64,000 nucleotides of DNA from Pegea sp. RAD2-039 (lineage: Eukaryota; Chordata; Thaliacea; Salpida; Salpidae): assembly GCA_034620365.1 (NCBI GenBank), contig JAQGEQ010000011.1, forward strand, positions 868,001 to 932,000. Reading direction: 5' to 3'. The position numbers and the translations under genes were made by a program. Below the pieces are notes generated by a model. The model did no database searches, was not told the DNA's origin, and was given only the letters and a program-made list of their open reading frames with translations. This document shows, piece by piece, positions 1 to 19,293 of the stretch. Within the stretch, counting starts at the first letter, position 1. Each line of letters begins with the position of its first letter.

Positions 1-696
1 ATAAGAGTTGTTGAATTTGTGACTTGTCGTCCCTCATTAAATAAAATAAATATTGTTTATTATTTATAATCTAAATATGCATTTTTTATGGATTACTTAA
101 TATAAATGTTAATAAGAGTAATCTTAATCAATTGTATTGTTTAATAAGTAAATTTTCAATCTTTGTCCTTGTAATTTTTGTTGGTATAGTTAGTTATTTA
201 TTATATAATTTATTATATATCTTTTATTAGTTTTATTTTTCAACTTTAGTTATTAAACAATAATTAAAGTATCAGTCTTGTTTTTATTTATTTTGATAAA
301 TAAACTAAAAAAATTAAAATCTATTTGCATAAATAAGATTAAATAATTATTAATTTAGCTTTTGCATTATTATAATATTGTGTGATGACAACAGACGTTA
401 TAATATTGATGGTAATTTGTAATTTTACATTTCTAAAGTTTACTTAAATGTTTTTTTAACTTAAAATAAAAAATACTTAACTTTTAATTTGTAATGTAAA
501 TTTTTTAAGAACAAGCTATTTATTATAATAATAATAATAATTTCAAATCATATTTATCAGTTTTTGAATATTTAAATAACTCAAAAAATGTTATAGCATT
601 GGTGACAATTTTTAGATTAGCTTTTATAATGTATTCATTATATCCAGATTAATAGTTCATAAACTCTATTTAATCAACTTAACTTCTGATTTCTAG
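1..696. other. AT-rich stretch upstream of the first GTF3C1 exon seen
   Basis: I see no convincing exon here. The stretch is very AT-rich with runs of T and A. Because the first recognisable GTF3C1 exon at 697 starts at a splice acceptor (ttctag) and matches the middle of the protein, this stretch is most likely an intron of that gene. The exons for its N-terminal winged-helix and B-block-binding region should lie beyond the left edge. Confidence 0.5.
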
Positions 697-3600
697 AAGT
701 TTATTGAAGCAGTTTATTTTCCAATATTGTTTTTTGTTAACATCTTTTGGAAAACTCTCACAATGGAAAATTTTTCTAAAAAAAAAGAGAGAGATGAAAG
801 CATAATTAAGCTATTAAATATTCATCGAATAGTAGATAATGATATATTTTTATTACTTTTGCTTCAAGACTATTATCAACTTATTGGTAAGTTAACAAAG
901 TTATATTTGTACATAATTAAACAACTGATAGTTTTTAAAAGTTTCAAAGTATTTGTAGTTTTATAAATTTTGCTGATACAAGTCATAAAGTTGATTAAAT
1001 ACACTGTAATCAACTTTTAGAGCTTTATACGATTTATATAAGTTAGGTGTAATAGCTTTATTTGAACTATAAATTTAATTCTTTTGTGGAAATTTTAAGT
1101 TGTATTTAAAAAATTTAGTTTAAGCTAATTTAATAATTTTTAAATTATGGAAATTCTTCCATTCAACCCTAGTGCTTATTATTTTTATATAAGAAAAATA
1201 TTTAATAATTAAATTTACTTCAAAAGAAAAAGTAATCTTTCAGTCATTTATAAAATTATTAAAAACTAAATTAAAATTTGAAACTTTTTAGAAAAAGAAG
1301 AAGAAATCAGATATAAAGCATACAAAAATTCAATTCAGAGCCTACACAAGAAAAAAGAAATTAAAATTTGTAGATTTCACATCACATATAACAACATCAA
1401 ACAAATGGTGACTTTTAAATTCATCAATTGAATTATTGAAATTTCAAGTTTTTAAAGGTAGATGCTGTAGCCTGTAAAGATGTTACTGAACAAGAAGAAC
1501 TGGATTTTCGTGAAAAGTTACTCTTCAAGTTAGCTACTGATGATAATCGTCATATAAAGGTAAGGATAATCTCATACTAGTGACGTCATTATTTGCACTT
1601 TGAAACTTTCCATGTAAGAATATAGAAGAAGAGGAAAGCGACAGAATTGAAGTTTCAGACTTGACTAAAGGGAAATGTGTTCGTTTACAAGTAACTACTA
1701 GCCTCATTGTGATTGGTTGAATTTTTTTCATTAATATTTTAGCTTTTACATCAACATCTTTGGACTCTGATTTATGAAGATCCTTCAAACTCTGAGAATG
1801 ATCCTCAAAAGTAAGATCTATTTTGAACAATGATTATTTTCTCGCCTTTTTTTCTTCTCAGCAGATTGAAAAAAATCTCAAAATATCCAACTCAAGACTT
1901 TAACTGGATTCGAGTCCTTGATATCTCACTTCAAATCCCAATCTTACTGCTTTTCAAAATTTTCAAACCTTTATTAAAAGTCAGCAACAACCGAACAACT
2001 TCAATCATTCAACTTTCTTATCACAGGTGGAAACAAGGGACATAATCTTTAAAGATTACCTGAACAATCCCACCAACCATAGTGTAAATGTAGGGAAATT
2101 GCCGGAAGTGTTACGTCATCAGCTCATATTTAATCGGTTCTAATCTCATCTTCATTTGCATATAAATTTTAAATCAAATCTTCTTTATAGAAGTTATCTC
2201 TTTAATCTAAACAAGATGTTGGAGACTTTATGTTTTATGGGAATTATTTCATTTGCTCCTCATAAGAATATCAACATCTCAAATGTAAAGATCAAATAAT
2301 CAGATCTTGAAAAAAGAAACTTAGTTTTTCATTTCAGAAATTAGTTTATCTCCATCGTAATCTATGTCTGAAAGACACAAGAAGTCTTCTGCGAGATCAA
2401 CAGTTGATGAAGAGATGGGAGAAAGATGTGAAGAGCTTCTGGTTACAATTAAAAGATATCGCGTTCTCAACCCCTGCTGGTATCTTTAGATCAAATCCTA
2501 AGTAGCCGATCTTTAATTATTAATCTTTCAGCATATTTCAAACAAACAAGAAATAAAAAACAAAAACCTTCATCAATTCTAAACCAATTTCTGAAGACAC
2601 ATGTGAACAGGTTCCTCTTAAATCATGTCTTCGTTTTCTTCATTTCAATTTTCAGGGAAACGATACAAGTTGATGATGATGGGGTAATCCCCGGGGACGG
2701 ACTAGGGGCTTGTGGATTCGATTCTTCGCTGTTTATACATCGCTTCTCTAACTGGACTTCATTAAATTACAACGAGATTCAGGTTAGGAAAATTTTGATT
2801 ATGATCTGGATGCTGATCTTCATCTACAGGTAACAGAAGATGTAAAGTTTAAGAAAAAGTTGAATGAAAATGAAAATTGTAAAACGAGTTTAAATTTCGA
2901 GATTGTTCTCGATGAGAATCAAAACAGAAGTGAAAGAGTGAAGGTAGAAAAGTAGTAAAGAAGTAGATGGTTGTTAAAGGTTTTTGTTTGAAGGGAGGTA
3001 GAGGTCGGAAGAGAAAAATTCTTAAAGATAACCAGAAAGCTAAAAAGAAATTAAAACTCGAAGCTGAAGATGGAATCCAGAAAGCCGAAGATGGAATCCA
3101 AGAAGCCGAAGATGGAATCCAGAAAGCCGAAGATGGAATCCAAGAAGCCGAAGATGGAATCCAAGAAGCCGAAAGTGGAATCCAGAAAGCCGAAGATGGA
3201 ATCCAGAAAGTGGAAGATGAAATCCAAGAAGCCGAAGATGGAATCCAGAAAGTGGAAGATGGAATCCAAGAAGCCGAAGATGAAATCCAGAAAGCCGAAG
3301 ATGGAATCCAAGAAGCCGAAGATGAAATCCAGAAAGTGGAAGATGAAATCCAAGAAGCTGAAGATGGAATCCAGAGAAGTGGAAAAGTTGCCCCAAAAGT
3401 TGGGAAAAGACTACAGCAAAGAGCAAAATTTGATCGACAAGATGATGAATTTCTTCTCAAGATCTTCGTATGTTCTCAAGTTATTCAGACACAAGTAAGA
3501 TGAGTTTTTATCTTTATTGGAAAAGATTAAATGATGATTACTTTAAAGATGGGGATCGACAAGATGAAGTTGAATGTGATTACATGGGACTCGATCCTTA

Positions 3601-5770
3601 AACTTTTGACAGAGATTAAATCTGGATGTGATAAAACGAAAACTAATCTTCGAAAGAGATTGGGATATATTTTGAAGAACTCCTACAATTCCATCTTCTG
3701 CAAGTAAGTCTTTCAAGTTGAATCAAGTTTTTTTTGAAACATTTTTTTCTAGAAATTCAATTAAAAATATTCTCGCAAATTCTGATCAAAACCTCAAACA
3801 TGCAACAATTACAAAAAAATATTTCATGAAAGTTTTCAACTCTATCAAAGATTTCAAAAAAACTGGAATCTTTATCGAGCAGCAAGATATTCCAGATACT
3901 ATCAATGAGATTCATCGAAGGTTTGTATCAACATCTTCAATTGATAAATATTTGCTGACTACTTCAAACTGGCAGATTTACAATCGATGTTTTTGGGGAG
4001 AAAAAAGAAGATGTTTTAGGAGAGAGGGTGAAGACTATTGAAGATATCAAATTAGGTTTATTAAAAATCATTTTGATCGTTGTCATGACTCAAGAAAGGA
4101 GTATTAAAAACCAAATCATTGTTAGTATCTCATTACTTATTCATCTTCATCTAATTTCCTCATTTACAGGCAAATGGAGTCTTACAACAGTTTGAAGAGC
4201 ATTTGATTATAAGATGCTGGAATTTTTTTAAATCAAGAAGTTGAGTTAAACGAATCACTTTCAAATCCTTAAGAAGTTTATTTTGTAGATTTTATTCCAA
4301 ATGAGTTTCGATATATCAGGAGGAAACATCAAAGTGATAATCGAAACAATTCGTTATTTTTACTCGAAAAATATTTCCAGTCAGTTTTTATTTCAACTTT
4401 TTCTTTTTTAACAAAACTTTTTTTCAAGGAATTTTCAAATGAAATCCGTCGAAAAATTATTAAAAGATTTCACCACAAGATCTGAAAAGTTAAGAGATCA
4501 GATCATATGTGATAAGTCCTCATCAGTGGCGGATGTCCTTACAATCTTAAGTACGATATTTATCATTCAATTATTCTTATTTATTGCTTTTTTTCGTAGC
4601 TTTTCTCACAGCTGGAAGCATTTTTCAAATCGAAATAAAACCGTGAGTTGAGTTTCAACATCAGAATTTCTAAAAAAAAATCTTTTAAAAGTCTTGAATT
4701 CTTCCCAGAAATCTTCAAATAGATGATTCAACTTTTCAAATTGTGACGTCATGTTCAGTCCTTCGTCATCACGTGACTCAAGTTACGAATTCAACAAATT
4801 TTTTTGAAGTTATCAGCATGTCTTCGAGCTCTCCCGAAATCAACATGGACGATGACGTCATAAGATTTATCATCAGCTGTTTGAAGAAAAGAAGAGAAAG
4901 TCATCCTCACATCGGTTCATTCACTTTTTGGTTTATTTAAATTAAAGTGATTTTTTGAAGGGATTTCATTTCTGAAAATGAAGAAAATTTGTCTCCGAAG
5001 AAAAATTGATGAAAAAAAATTCAATGAATCAATTGAAGAGCTGGTCAGATCTAAACAAATATTTGTCGTTGGTTTCAACAGGTAAAAATGGCTAAAAGCC
5101 ATTTTATCACCGATTATCATCGTTATTTTCAGGAGAAGATTAGTTTTGCGAGATGATGCGTCTGCATGGTTTGTTGATAGCTGGAAGGACGCCACCTGGT
5201 GAGATCTTTTTAAAATGATGTTTATAGTATAATTAAAATTTCTTCAGCTTTTTACGTCAACACAACAATATCATATGATGACGTCATCACTTTTGTTTTG
5301 TTTAGTGAAACTTTAGATGAAGAAAAGAAGTTTTTGTGTCGAAGTTGGCTTTCAATTGACGGAAATTTTGATTCAAACTCCTCAAAACGAATCTTCCTCA
5401 CGATCTTTCAATATGTAAATTAGATTAAATCTTTAATGTCTCAATTGAAGATTTGTTTCCAGGTTTTTTGGAATCCTTTTATTCAGATTAAATCAATCGA
5501 TCGCAAGTTTTCTGCTGTCATCAACAAAACTTCAATTCTGGAAATTATTCAGGTGACTTGTGTTCTACTTGCCAATAACCTCTTCTGATTGGCTGATAAT
5601 CTCAGAAATTCGTTAATTGTCAAATCTTTGAAAGACGAAGATGTAAAAGTGAAGTTGTGTGGGACTTTTTCTCCAAGTTTTCTCAGAGTGATTTGTATGA
5701 TGAAGATGAAGAAGATTACTTGTGTGTTTCACCTGGAGGATTCTATAAACTCTCAAATATCTTCAGTTGA
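697..5770 (+). CDS. GTF3C1: General transcription factor 3C polypeptide 1 (TFIIIC largest subunit), 5' partial
   Basis: Largest subunit of TFIIIC, which binds the B box of tRNA-type Pol III promoters in the nucleus. Exons I support: 697-886, 1292-1407, 1458-1559, 1619-1690, 1743-1810, 1865-1979, 2027-2136, 2191-2284, 2338-2479, 2532-2610, 2656-2782, 2830-2943, 2994-3494, 3549-3703, 3753-3920, 3976-4120, about 4170-4235, 4289-4379, about 4436-4554, about 4758-4913, 4961-5081, 5133-5198, 5306-5414, 5463-5552, 5606-5770. Apart from the region noted below, phases agree and most introns are about 50 nt. Diagnostic matches to the vertebrate protein are IPGDGLGACGFDSS at 2695-2735, a basic stretch (GGRGRKRK) at 2994, and a C-terminus containing SWLSIDG. 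The N-terminal half lies off-window. The exon chain is uncertain between 4170 and 4760, where I could not keep one frame. The basic linker is enlarged by a 15-copy heptad repeat. Confidence 0.92.
3063..3377 (+). repeat. 21-bp coding minisatellite, 15 heptads, in GTF3C1
   Basis: Fifteen tandem 21-bp units encode (A/V)-E-D-(G/E)-I-Q-(K/E). A/V and I are spaced 3 and 4 residues apart, the a/d pattern of an amphipathic helix or coiled coil, with mixed charges on the other faces. The array sits in the exon 2994-3494, straight after a lysine/arginine-rich stretch and before the conserved segment that restarts with FDRQDDEF. Unit length divisible by three keeps the frame at any copy number. The repeat leaves long open frames on both strands; these are by-products and not genes. 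Confidence 0.95.
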
Positions 5771-5980
5771 CAAATAATTTTTTCAAAATTCTATAAAGAT
5801 TTTAAAACTAAAAGTTGGAAAACTGTTTTTAGTCATTTCATTAAAATTTACTAATTAGCTATAATCTCTACGTTCTTATCTGATTTTGGCATCTTTTGAT
5901 TTCTTCAAAACGAGTTGATTATAATGCTAAGTGTTTTATTGATATTTTCTTTATACGTTTTTTTCTTGTTTGAAAATATC

Positions 5981-5986
5981 AATAAA
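5981..5986 (+). terminator. Polyadenylation signal AATAAA, likely for GTF3C1
   Basis: Canonical AATAAA about 210 nt after the GTF3C1 stop codon and followed by a T-rich stretch. No experimental end is available, so assignment is by position only. Confidence 0.5.
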
Positions 5987-7739
5987 TTTTTCAGTTATTT
6001 AGAAAAATATTTAGCTTACAGATTAGTTTTCAATCGAATTACTGAAATGTCCCAGAAATTGAAGAGCTATTGAAGTAGTTCAAAAGTTACAGATAGAAAG
6101 AGAAAGTGATGAGGAAAAGGAGATAAAATCTTTTATAAAATTTTCCGAGTTGCTGATAAAGTAGCAAGCAAGTTAGGCAGAAGGTCTTAAAGTGAAGACT
6201 AGATTTGATAAGTTTATTGTGAAGACAACACGGAGGCAAAGTTTGAATCTCTCTAAAAAGAATGGACAAACAGTGGTGGAAGATTATTTGAATAGTTGAG
6301 ATGATAGTTGGTTCAATTTATTTTTATATAAGATTTCATCAGATTTGAAACTAGGTTTTCATTATCAGTATATGTTGACTCGAAAAATGTACTTTTAATG
6401 AATTAAGAGATCTTAAATATAAGCTTCCATTTCCATGTGCTTTCATGTTAGTGAAATTATTCAAAAACCTTTTTATCTAGTTTGATTTAATGATAGATTT
6501 GTTGATGGTTAATGATTATTATGGTCTGGATTGGTCGAGAACAGCCATGCTATGTGCAGTGGCAAAAATTATGGAGATACAATTGTTGCCCATTTAGTAG
6601 GATTCCATTCTCCACGCCAACAAGGTATGCAGCAAAACAGAAAAACTGAAAGAGCTGCACCTAGAGAACAACGCTTAATACGGTGATAAGCTGCTTACAA
6701 GGTTTCAACTCCAGCTTTAAGTTTGGATTTTTGCGTCCCCTAGAAGTTTTGTCATAAAACAAACTAACAAGGGGCTCCTATCCGGATTTTTATAGACTTT
6801 TCCTGGTTGCAAATATGTATCCACCTGGGTGCAAACCCGGGACCTTCCCCGTGTAGGGCAGACGTGATAACCGCTACATTACGGTAACTAATTAAGTTAT
6901 TTAAATTAATCGTGATGTTCAATCATAAGAAAAATCGTTTTTTTTTATCTGACAGAAGTGAAAGAATAATAATTAAAAGTTATAATTAGTAACAACAATC
7001 AATATTATATACATTATTAAGTTCGTCATTGTGGAAAAATTTTGGTTGGATTGATTATTCAGTTAAAACAGACTATGGAAGATTTGTAAATTTTATAATA
7101 TCTTAATATGTGACATTTGCTAATTTTTTAATCATTTTTTTGTTGATTCGATATGAATTTTAAATGTATATTTTGTCAAAAATTTAGAACTGTGATTAAA
7201 AATTGCAAAAAATATATTGAAGAAGAAATTGAAGTATTGTTGACAACCTGAAGTGGTTACAAAAAACAAACAATTCAATCAACAACAACAACTTGACTTT
7301 TCCAATCTCATAAAATCATCTAAACAAAAATAAAATTTGTTACAAAATTCATCAGACTTGATAAACAATTAATTGGAATTAAATGACAGATTCAACAACT
7401 TTTTTATTTTAGGAAATTTATCATGAAACCAGATGTTCTGTTGCAGGTGTTGACAGATTCAGCAGGTAAGATGCTCGAAAGTTCGAGTATTGAAGAAAGA
7501 TCTGCTAGAGGTTTGACCGTTTTTTGAACAAAAAGAAGTCTTTGAACCATGATTATGTTGAAACCCCAGGTTAAATTATTCACAATCAAATGTAAATTCA
7601 AAAAATTGACAAAATCATTAACTTTTTTTAACTCTGTGACTCATTAAACATTTCTTTTATTTAGTTGCAAAACTGAAGCAGGTGTAAGTAAAAGCCAGCA
7701 GTTAAGTAAATGACATGATTCATTGAAAGTCAGCTGGAT
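5987..7739. other. Intergenic space between the convergent GTF3C1 and SFXN1 3' ends
   Basis: Contains one SINE copy (about 6525-6893). Bases 6087-6300 are less AT-rich than their surroundings and have broken open stretches on the plus strand (lysine-rich, with internal stops) that look like a decayed coding remnant, but I cannot identify a parent. Nothing else is recognisable. AATAAA on the minus strand at 7661-7656 is a plausible polyadenylation signal for SFXN1. Confidence 0.6.
6525..6893 (-). mobile_element. tRNA-Val-derived SINE, copy A
   Basis: Reading the minus strand, the element opens with a tRNA-Val-like head (about 6893-6820). It has an A box with TGTAGCGGTTATCAC, an anticodon-loop-like CCCTACACGG (TAC), AAGGTCCCGGGT and a weak B box. 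The body of about 280 nt shares CTGGAGTTGAA and CATACCTTGTTGGCGT in the same order with a second copy at 28633-29020 on the plus strand. The two copies are clearly homologous but differ by many substitutions and indels, so both look old. There is no coding capacity. The 3' limit is approximate. Confidence 0.85.
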
Positions 7740-10424
7740 TCAAAGACCTTTATTAAAGAATACTCTAGTAGGAGTTGATCTACACTCAGTAACGATTTGA
7801 TCTTTTAAGTCAGCTTCTAAATCTTCAAACTTTAACGATCTGATAAAATAGAATTAAAAATAGAATAAAAAAGTTGATACAAAAAAGAGCTTACGCTTTT
7901 TGTGGGTAAATAGAACATGCAATTGGCACCATACACAGCAAGCTGGAAAGAGAAAAGTTAAAACATTTGTGGTGGAGATGACATCGAAGCCTTACAAGCA
8001 TCCTAATAAGAAAGTTTGAAATGGTAGATGAGACCATTTGTTAGATCGAAACCAAACAGACTTCTTGTTTAAGCTCTCCACCACAATCGGAATACAAACT
8101 AATAAGGTTAAAATGTAAATAAATCATCAAGACACGGAAGATACTGACCCATGCCAGGAGCAGCCATCGCAATTCTCGATAAAACAACTTGAGAAATTCC
8201 TTTCTTTGCGCATTTCTGAAATAAAAAACTGTTTGATGACAATTATGTTGAAAATAATTATTTCTACACAAACTTTTGAACATCCTAAAAATTCGCCGGT
8301 TTTCGAATAAATAGCAACTCCATTTCGCAATTCACTGAAAACAAATCTTAAATCAAAATAATACTTGATAGATTTATCAGCAATCTTATTCACTTACGTT
8401 TGCCTGCTTAATGGAATGTTAACAGCATTAGCAGTTGCTACAGCAACAAACGGGACCCATCGAGCTACAATTGAAGGAGCTCTTCTTGAATAAAAATTTA
8501 AGCCAAGTGCAACAGCTGAAAAAATTAACATTTACAAGAAAGTTTAAAAGTAAGAGTTAATATATATAGCCCGTCGTAACTTCTAGGGTCAAATTTGAAG
8601 ACATAAACACCTATATGTGCTCCTTTAACTGAAAATGCATGATTAATAAAGAGCTATTCCCACAGCGTTTCTATGATAACTTCATAGAATTCTGACCAAT
8701 TCTATTCAAATGTTTGTTGAACTAAAAACTTCTTCCTACCTAATCATATTAAAACTTCAACTCACATTAAACATTTGTTAAATGAAAAGCATTTCTTATA
8801 AAAAAATTCTAAAGTCAGAAATTCCTATCAAGTAAAATACAAACTCAAATGTAAGAAATATGAAACTAAAGTTTCGAAAGAAAGTAACATTTTTGATTAT
8901 CCATGTAAAAATTTTTTAATGTTTTGATAAATAGAAAAAAAAATTAACTCATTGATCTTGAAGAAGATTTAACTGTTAAGATTTAAAGTTAATTGTTTTT
9001 TTAAGTTTTTTAACTTAAACTTTCAAACAAGGTCGTCACAAAATCATCATCTTCTCATCATCATCTCTCAAGATTTAAAATCTTCTTCTCAACTACATAA
9101 AAATCTATCACCTCTTTAAAAATATTACTAAAAAAAGATGATTTAAGTAACTTCTTTAACAAGTGATGCATAAGACAGTCAGTTTTCATATTCTTTCGTA
9201 TATATATATTATATTGATTTTTTGATTCACAATTTATATTTTACTTTTGCCTCTCCAGTGTTCTTTCTATATTAATTTTGCTAAATTGTCATACTTAAAA
9301 ACCTTACATCATCTTGACACTCATATTATTTTATCTTTGTTTGCTATAAGAGCTTTATATTTTGTAATTTTCAGCCATATGTTGAATATAATAAATAAAT
9401 ATTAAGCAATTTCCTAAAAAAAATTTAATTAAAAAAACAAAATTGTTGTTTCTAAATAATTTTATAAGAGTGAAAATAGTAAACTTCAAAATGATATAAA
9501 ACAAGAATCAACAGAAACAACAAAATTGTTTCAAGCTAAATCTGAGATATTTGATTAAACTTAATTATTTAAAGAAATTGTCTGATATTTTTAACTACTT
9601 CAAAATTGGTGGTGACCTTCCTTAAGAAATGTAACAAACCTAATGCTGCTGATGTTGCAGTACAATAAGCAAACACCATTTGTTTGGTAGAAGTTGCAGA
9701 TACTGCATTTCTATTTGTATAGTTAACTAAACCATTAAAAGATTGATTTGCCCACTGTGTGACAGCTACTTGTAGAGGAGTTCTACAAAATAACTTGATG
9801 AAAAAACGAGATAAGAAGATAAAAAGTTTACTTGTAAAAATGTAACATAAAAGCAGTGATAGCCATTCCTCCAGGAGCTTGGAAAGACATTCTTCCAAAT
9901 AAGTTCATCTTACTTCCTGTATCAGGATGAAAAGCAGAGTCATATAAATGTTTAGCTTTCCACAATTGATCTTCAGTTGTTTCTGGGGGAGTCTGCTTAG
10001 CTCTACAAAAAGTTTTTTATTAACGAAATTTCAAATAACAAATCTTTCTGTAATCTCTTAGTTGATAGTTAGAACAACAAAATTACCTTTACCAATATAT
10101 ATATTTTAAGATGAATGATGTATCTAAATAAAATATTTTTAAAGATAAAATTATATTATTTAAGATTATTTTATAATATAAATTCATCTGATTAACAAAG
10201 TTGAATAAAAAATTATGGTTATTTAAAAAAAAAACTTAATGATAAAAATGAAAACAAAGTGACCTATGTTGCAGAACTAAAACTTTTGCTTCATCTAGTT
10301 GTTTTTCTGAAGCAAATAATTTTCGAACATCAGTAATTGCTGCAAAATATTTCAAACGTCCAGTAAAAGTAGTTTGATCCCATCTTGGCTCATCTATGTT
10401 TAAATCTGATATATCTTTTGACAT
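7740..10424 (-). CDS. SFXN1: Sideroflexin (mitochondrial serine transporter family), SFXN1/3 type
   Basis: Inner mitochondrial membrane carrier. SFXN1 imports serine for one-carbon metabolism. Nine exons give a complete 323-residue protein, the usual family length, with matching phases throughout: 10424-10264, 10002-9832, 9782-9640, 8515-8398, 8334-8274, 8215-8149, 8098-7996, 7942-7895, 7839-7740. The start follows the family pattern (EPRWDQTTF near residue 12). The HPDTG motif is at residues 79-83, followed by [27 protein letters not shown] and SIYPQKA, and the C-terminus ends in FNKGL. Hydrophobic segments expected for the family lie in exons 2 to 8. The longest intron (9639-8516) is over 1 kb. 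SFXN1 and SFXN3 cannot be separated here, so the symbol is nominal. Confidence 0.95.
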
Positions 10425-12322
10425 TTTAAAATCAATACTTTTTTGTAGACTATAAGATTATAAATTAACAAATTAAAAAAAAGATTTAATTAAAAATGTA
10501 TAATATAACTATAAAATAAGAAACAAGTATTAAAAATAATTTTGAACTAATACAAAATACTTTATATTAAATTGTTTTCACCAAAAAACGTTGATAAATT
10601 TTCAATATACTACAAATTTTATAAATCAAAAACTACTGAAATTAATTGTTTACAAACTATCAACTCTAATCACTAAATAAAATTGTTTTATTTATAACCT
10701 TATGAATAATTTAGACAAAGCAAAAGTAATATTTCAATAGATATTGATAACATTTTATTCCAGGAACCAAATATTTTTCACAATTTTCAAAAAATTGGAA
10801 TTAATAATGAAATATCAAATAATTATAATAATAATAACTTTAACTCATTGCTACTGTTAAAGACAACAACAATTTTGTTTGAAATTTGCCAAATCTAAGA
10901 ACTGTAATAAGGATAATTAAAATACTAGCAAAATTTAATTCAAGGATAAAGTAAAATTAAAAAGGAATACGCATAAAAATAATTATCTATCTAAACATTT
11001 ATATTTTAAGAAATAAATGAAAACAATTTTTGACGTTAAAATTTGGTATTCCCCCAGAGTGGTACACACGTTTCAAAAGTAATAATTGTGCTCAAAAATT
11101 TATACCAAGTTCAGGTTTCAACGACAATTAAAAAATAAATAGAAAACTAAACAAATTAGGTTTAAGAAGGCTCAATCTTAAACGATACTAAAGGAACTGT
11201 ACTATCAAGAAGCTAATAAGAAACTCATGAACACTACTAGCCAGAGGTTTCTTAGAATAACTTTGCTACTAGTTCAAACGTCATTGCTATTTGATTGCAC
11301 ATATGCAGAATAAGAAGCTGATATATATAAGCAGATACGGATTATTATAAAAAAAGATTAAATCTTAAACGAACTTTTACCAACTGTTGCAAAAAATAAA
11401 TTTAAAAGAAATTATAGAAAGTGCACAGGAAACTGGATGTATCTTTCTCATGGCTTAACTAAAAAATTATAAAACTAACATTTCAATAAATAAAACCGTG
11501 GCCCAAAGAAAAGTTTTTTACATTTAGAGTTTCCTCTTCAAGACTAAAAACTACAAAGAAGTTTGATAAGCTGAAATCAGATGTATGAAAAAATATTTAT
11601 TTTTTTCAATAAACGGAAATGAGGGTTTCTGAAAACAGTGCTTATTGCACATCCCCACACATAATAATATCTAATCTTATATACATTTTTAGAACTCTGC
11701 ACTTTTATATCAAACAGGTTTCTCTATTTGTTTACTCTTACTTTGAAAATAGTTTTAAAGAATATAACATTTTAAAGTTTACAAGAAATAGTTTTGGTCG
11801 CATTAAGATATTAAATGGAAACTTCACAAAGTAGCTTGAGTTTCTAAAATAGATTTAAATATTAAATAAATGAAATCTTTCAAGATTTATTTGTCTTAAA
11901 CTTTGTCTAATGTGCGGCTAAGAAGTATTAAGTTAGATTAAATTCAATATTTCCTATCTATTGCCATATATTATTCCTACTTCTAAAAATCTACTTCTTA
12001 AATGGTTATTCAAAGATTTCAATGAAAGTTTTACTGATCAGATATATAATTGATAATCAGCAATAGTAATAAGAAAATGTTATTTGAAAGATTTACTCCT
12101 ACTTTTATTGAACAAACAAATTGTGTGTCTCAATATCTTGTGTATATTTAAATAAACTAGTTGTCATAAAAGAGATTGAAATCTAAATGATTTCAAAGAT
12201 ATTTTAAATATTGTGTAATAAACTAAAACATTTTAAATAATAAAACGAAACTAAAAAAATTGTGTGAATGAAGGTTTTATGCAATATGAAGAACTTTTGA
12301 AAATGCATCATCTAAAGATATA
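10425..12322. other. Intergenic AT-rich space between SFXN1 start and ABCC1 3' end
   Basis: No gene, RNA or repeat recognised. It should hold the SFXN1 promoter near 10425 and the ABCC1 3' untranslated region near 12322, but I see no clear core promoter motif. A short open stretch at 11619-11834 has no family features. Confidence 0.6.

Positions 12323-19293
<6,971 letters not shown>

Noticed and set aside
3040-3460. Long open frames on the minus strand and in other plus frames over the GTF3C1 repeat
   Set aside because: They come from the 21-bp periodicity, which removes stops in several frames. Only the frame giving the acidic heptads joins conserved GTF3C1 sequence on both sides.
6087-6300. 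Decayed coding-like stretch, considered as a retroelement gag remnant or a GTF3C1 duplicate
   Set aside because: Several stops and no recognisable motif; evidence too weak to call.
9569-9639. In-frame extension of SFXN1 exon 3 to a stop near 9569
   Set aside because: The donor at 9639 and the exon at 8515-8398 restore the conserved family sequence and the expected length; the extension is intron read-through.
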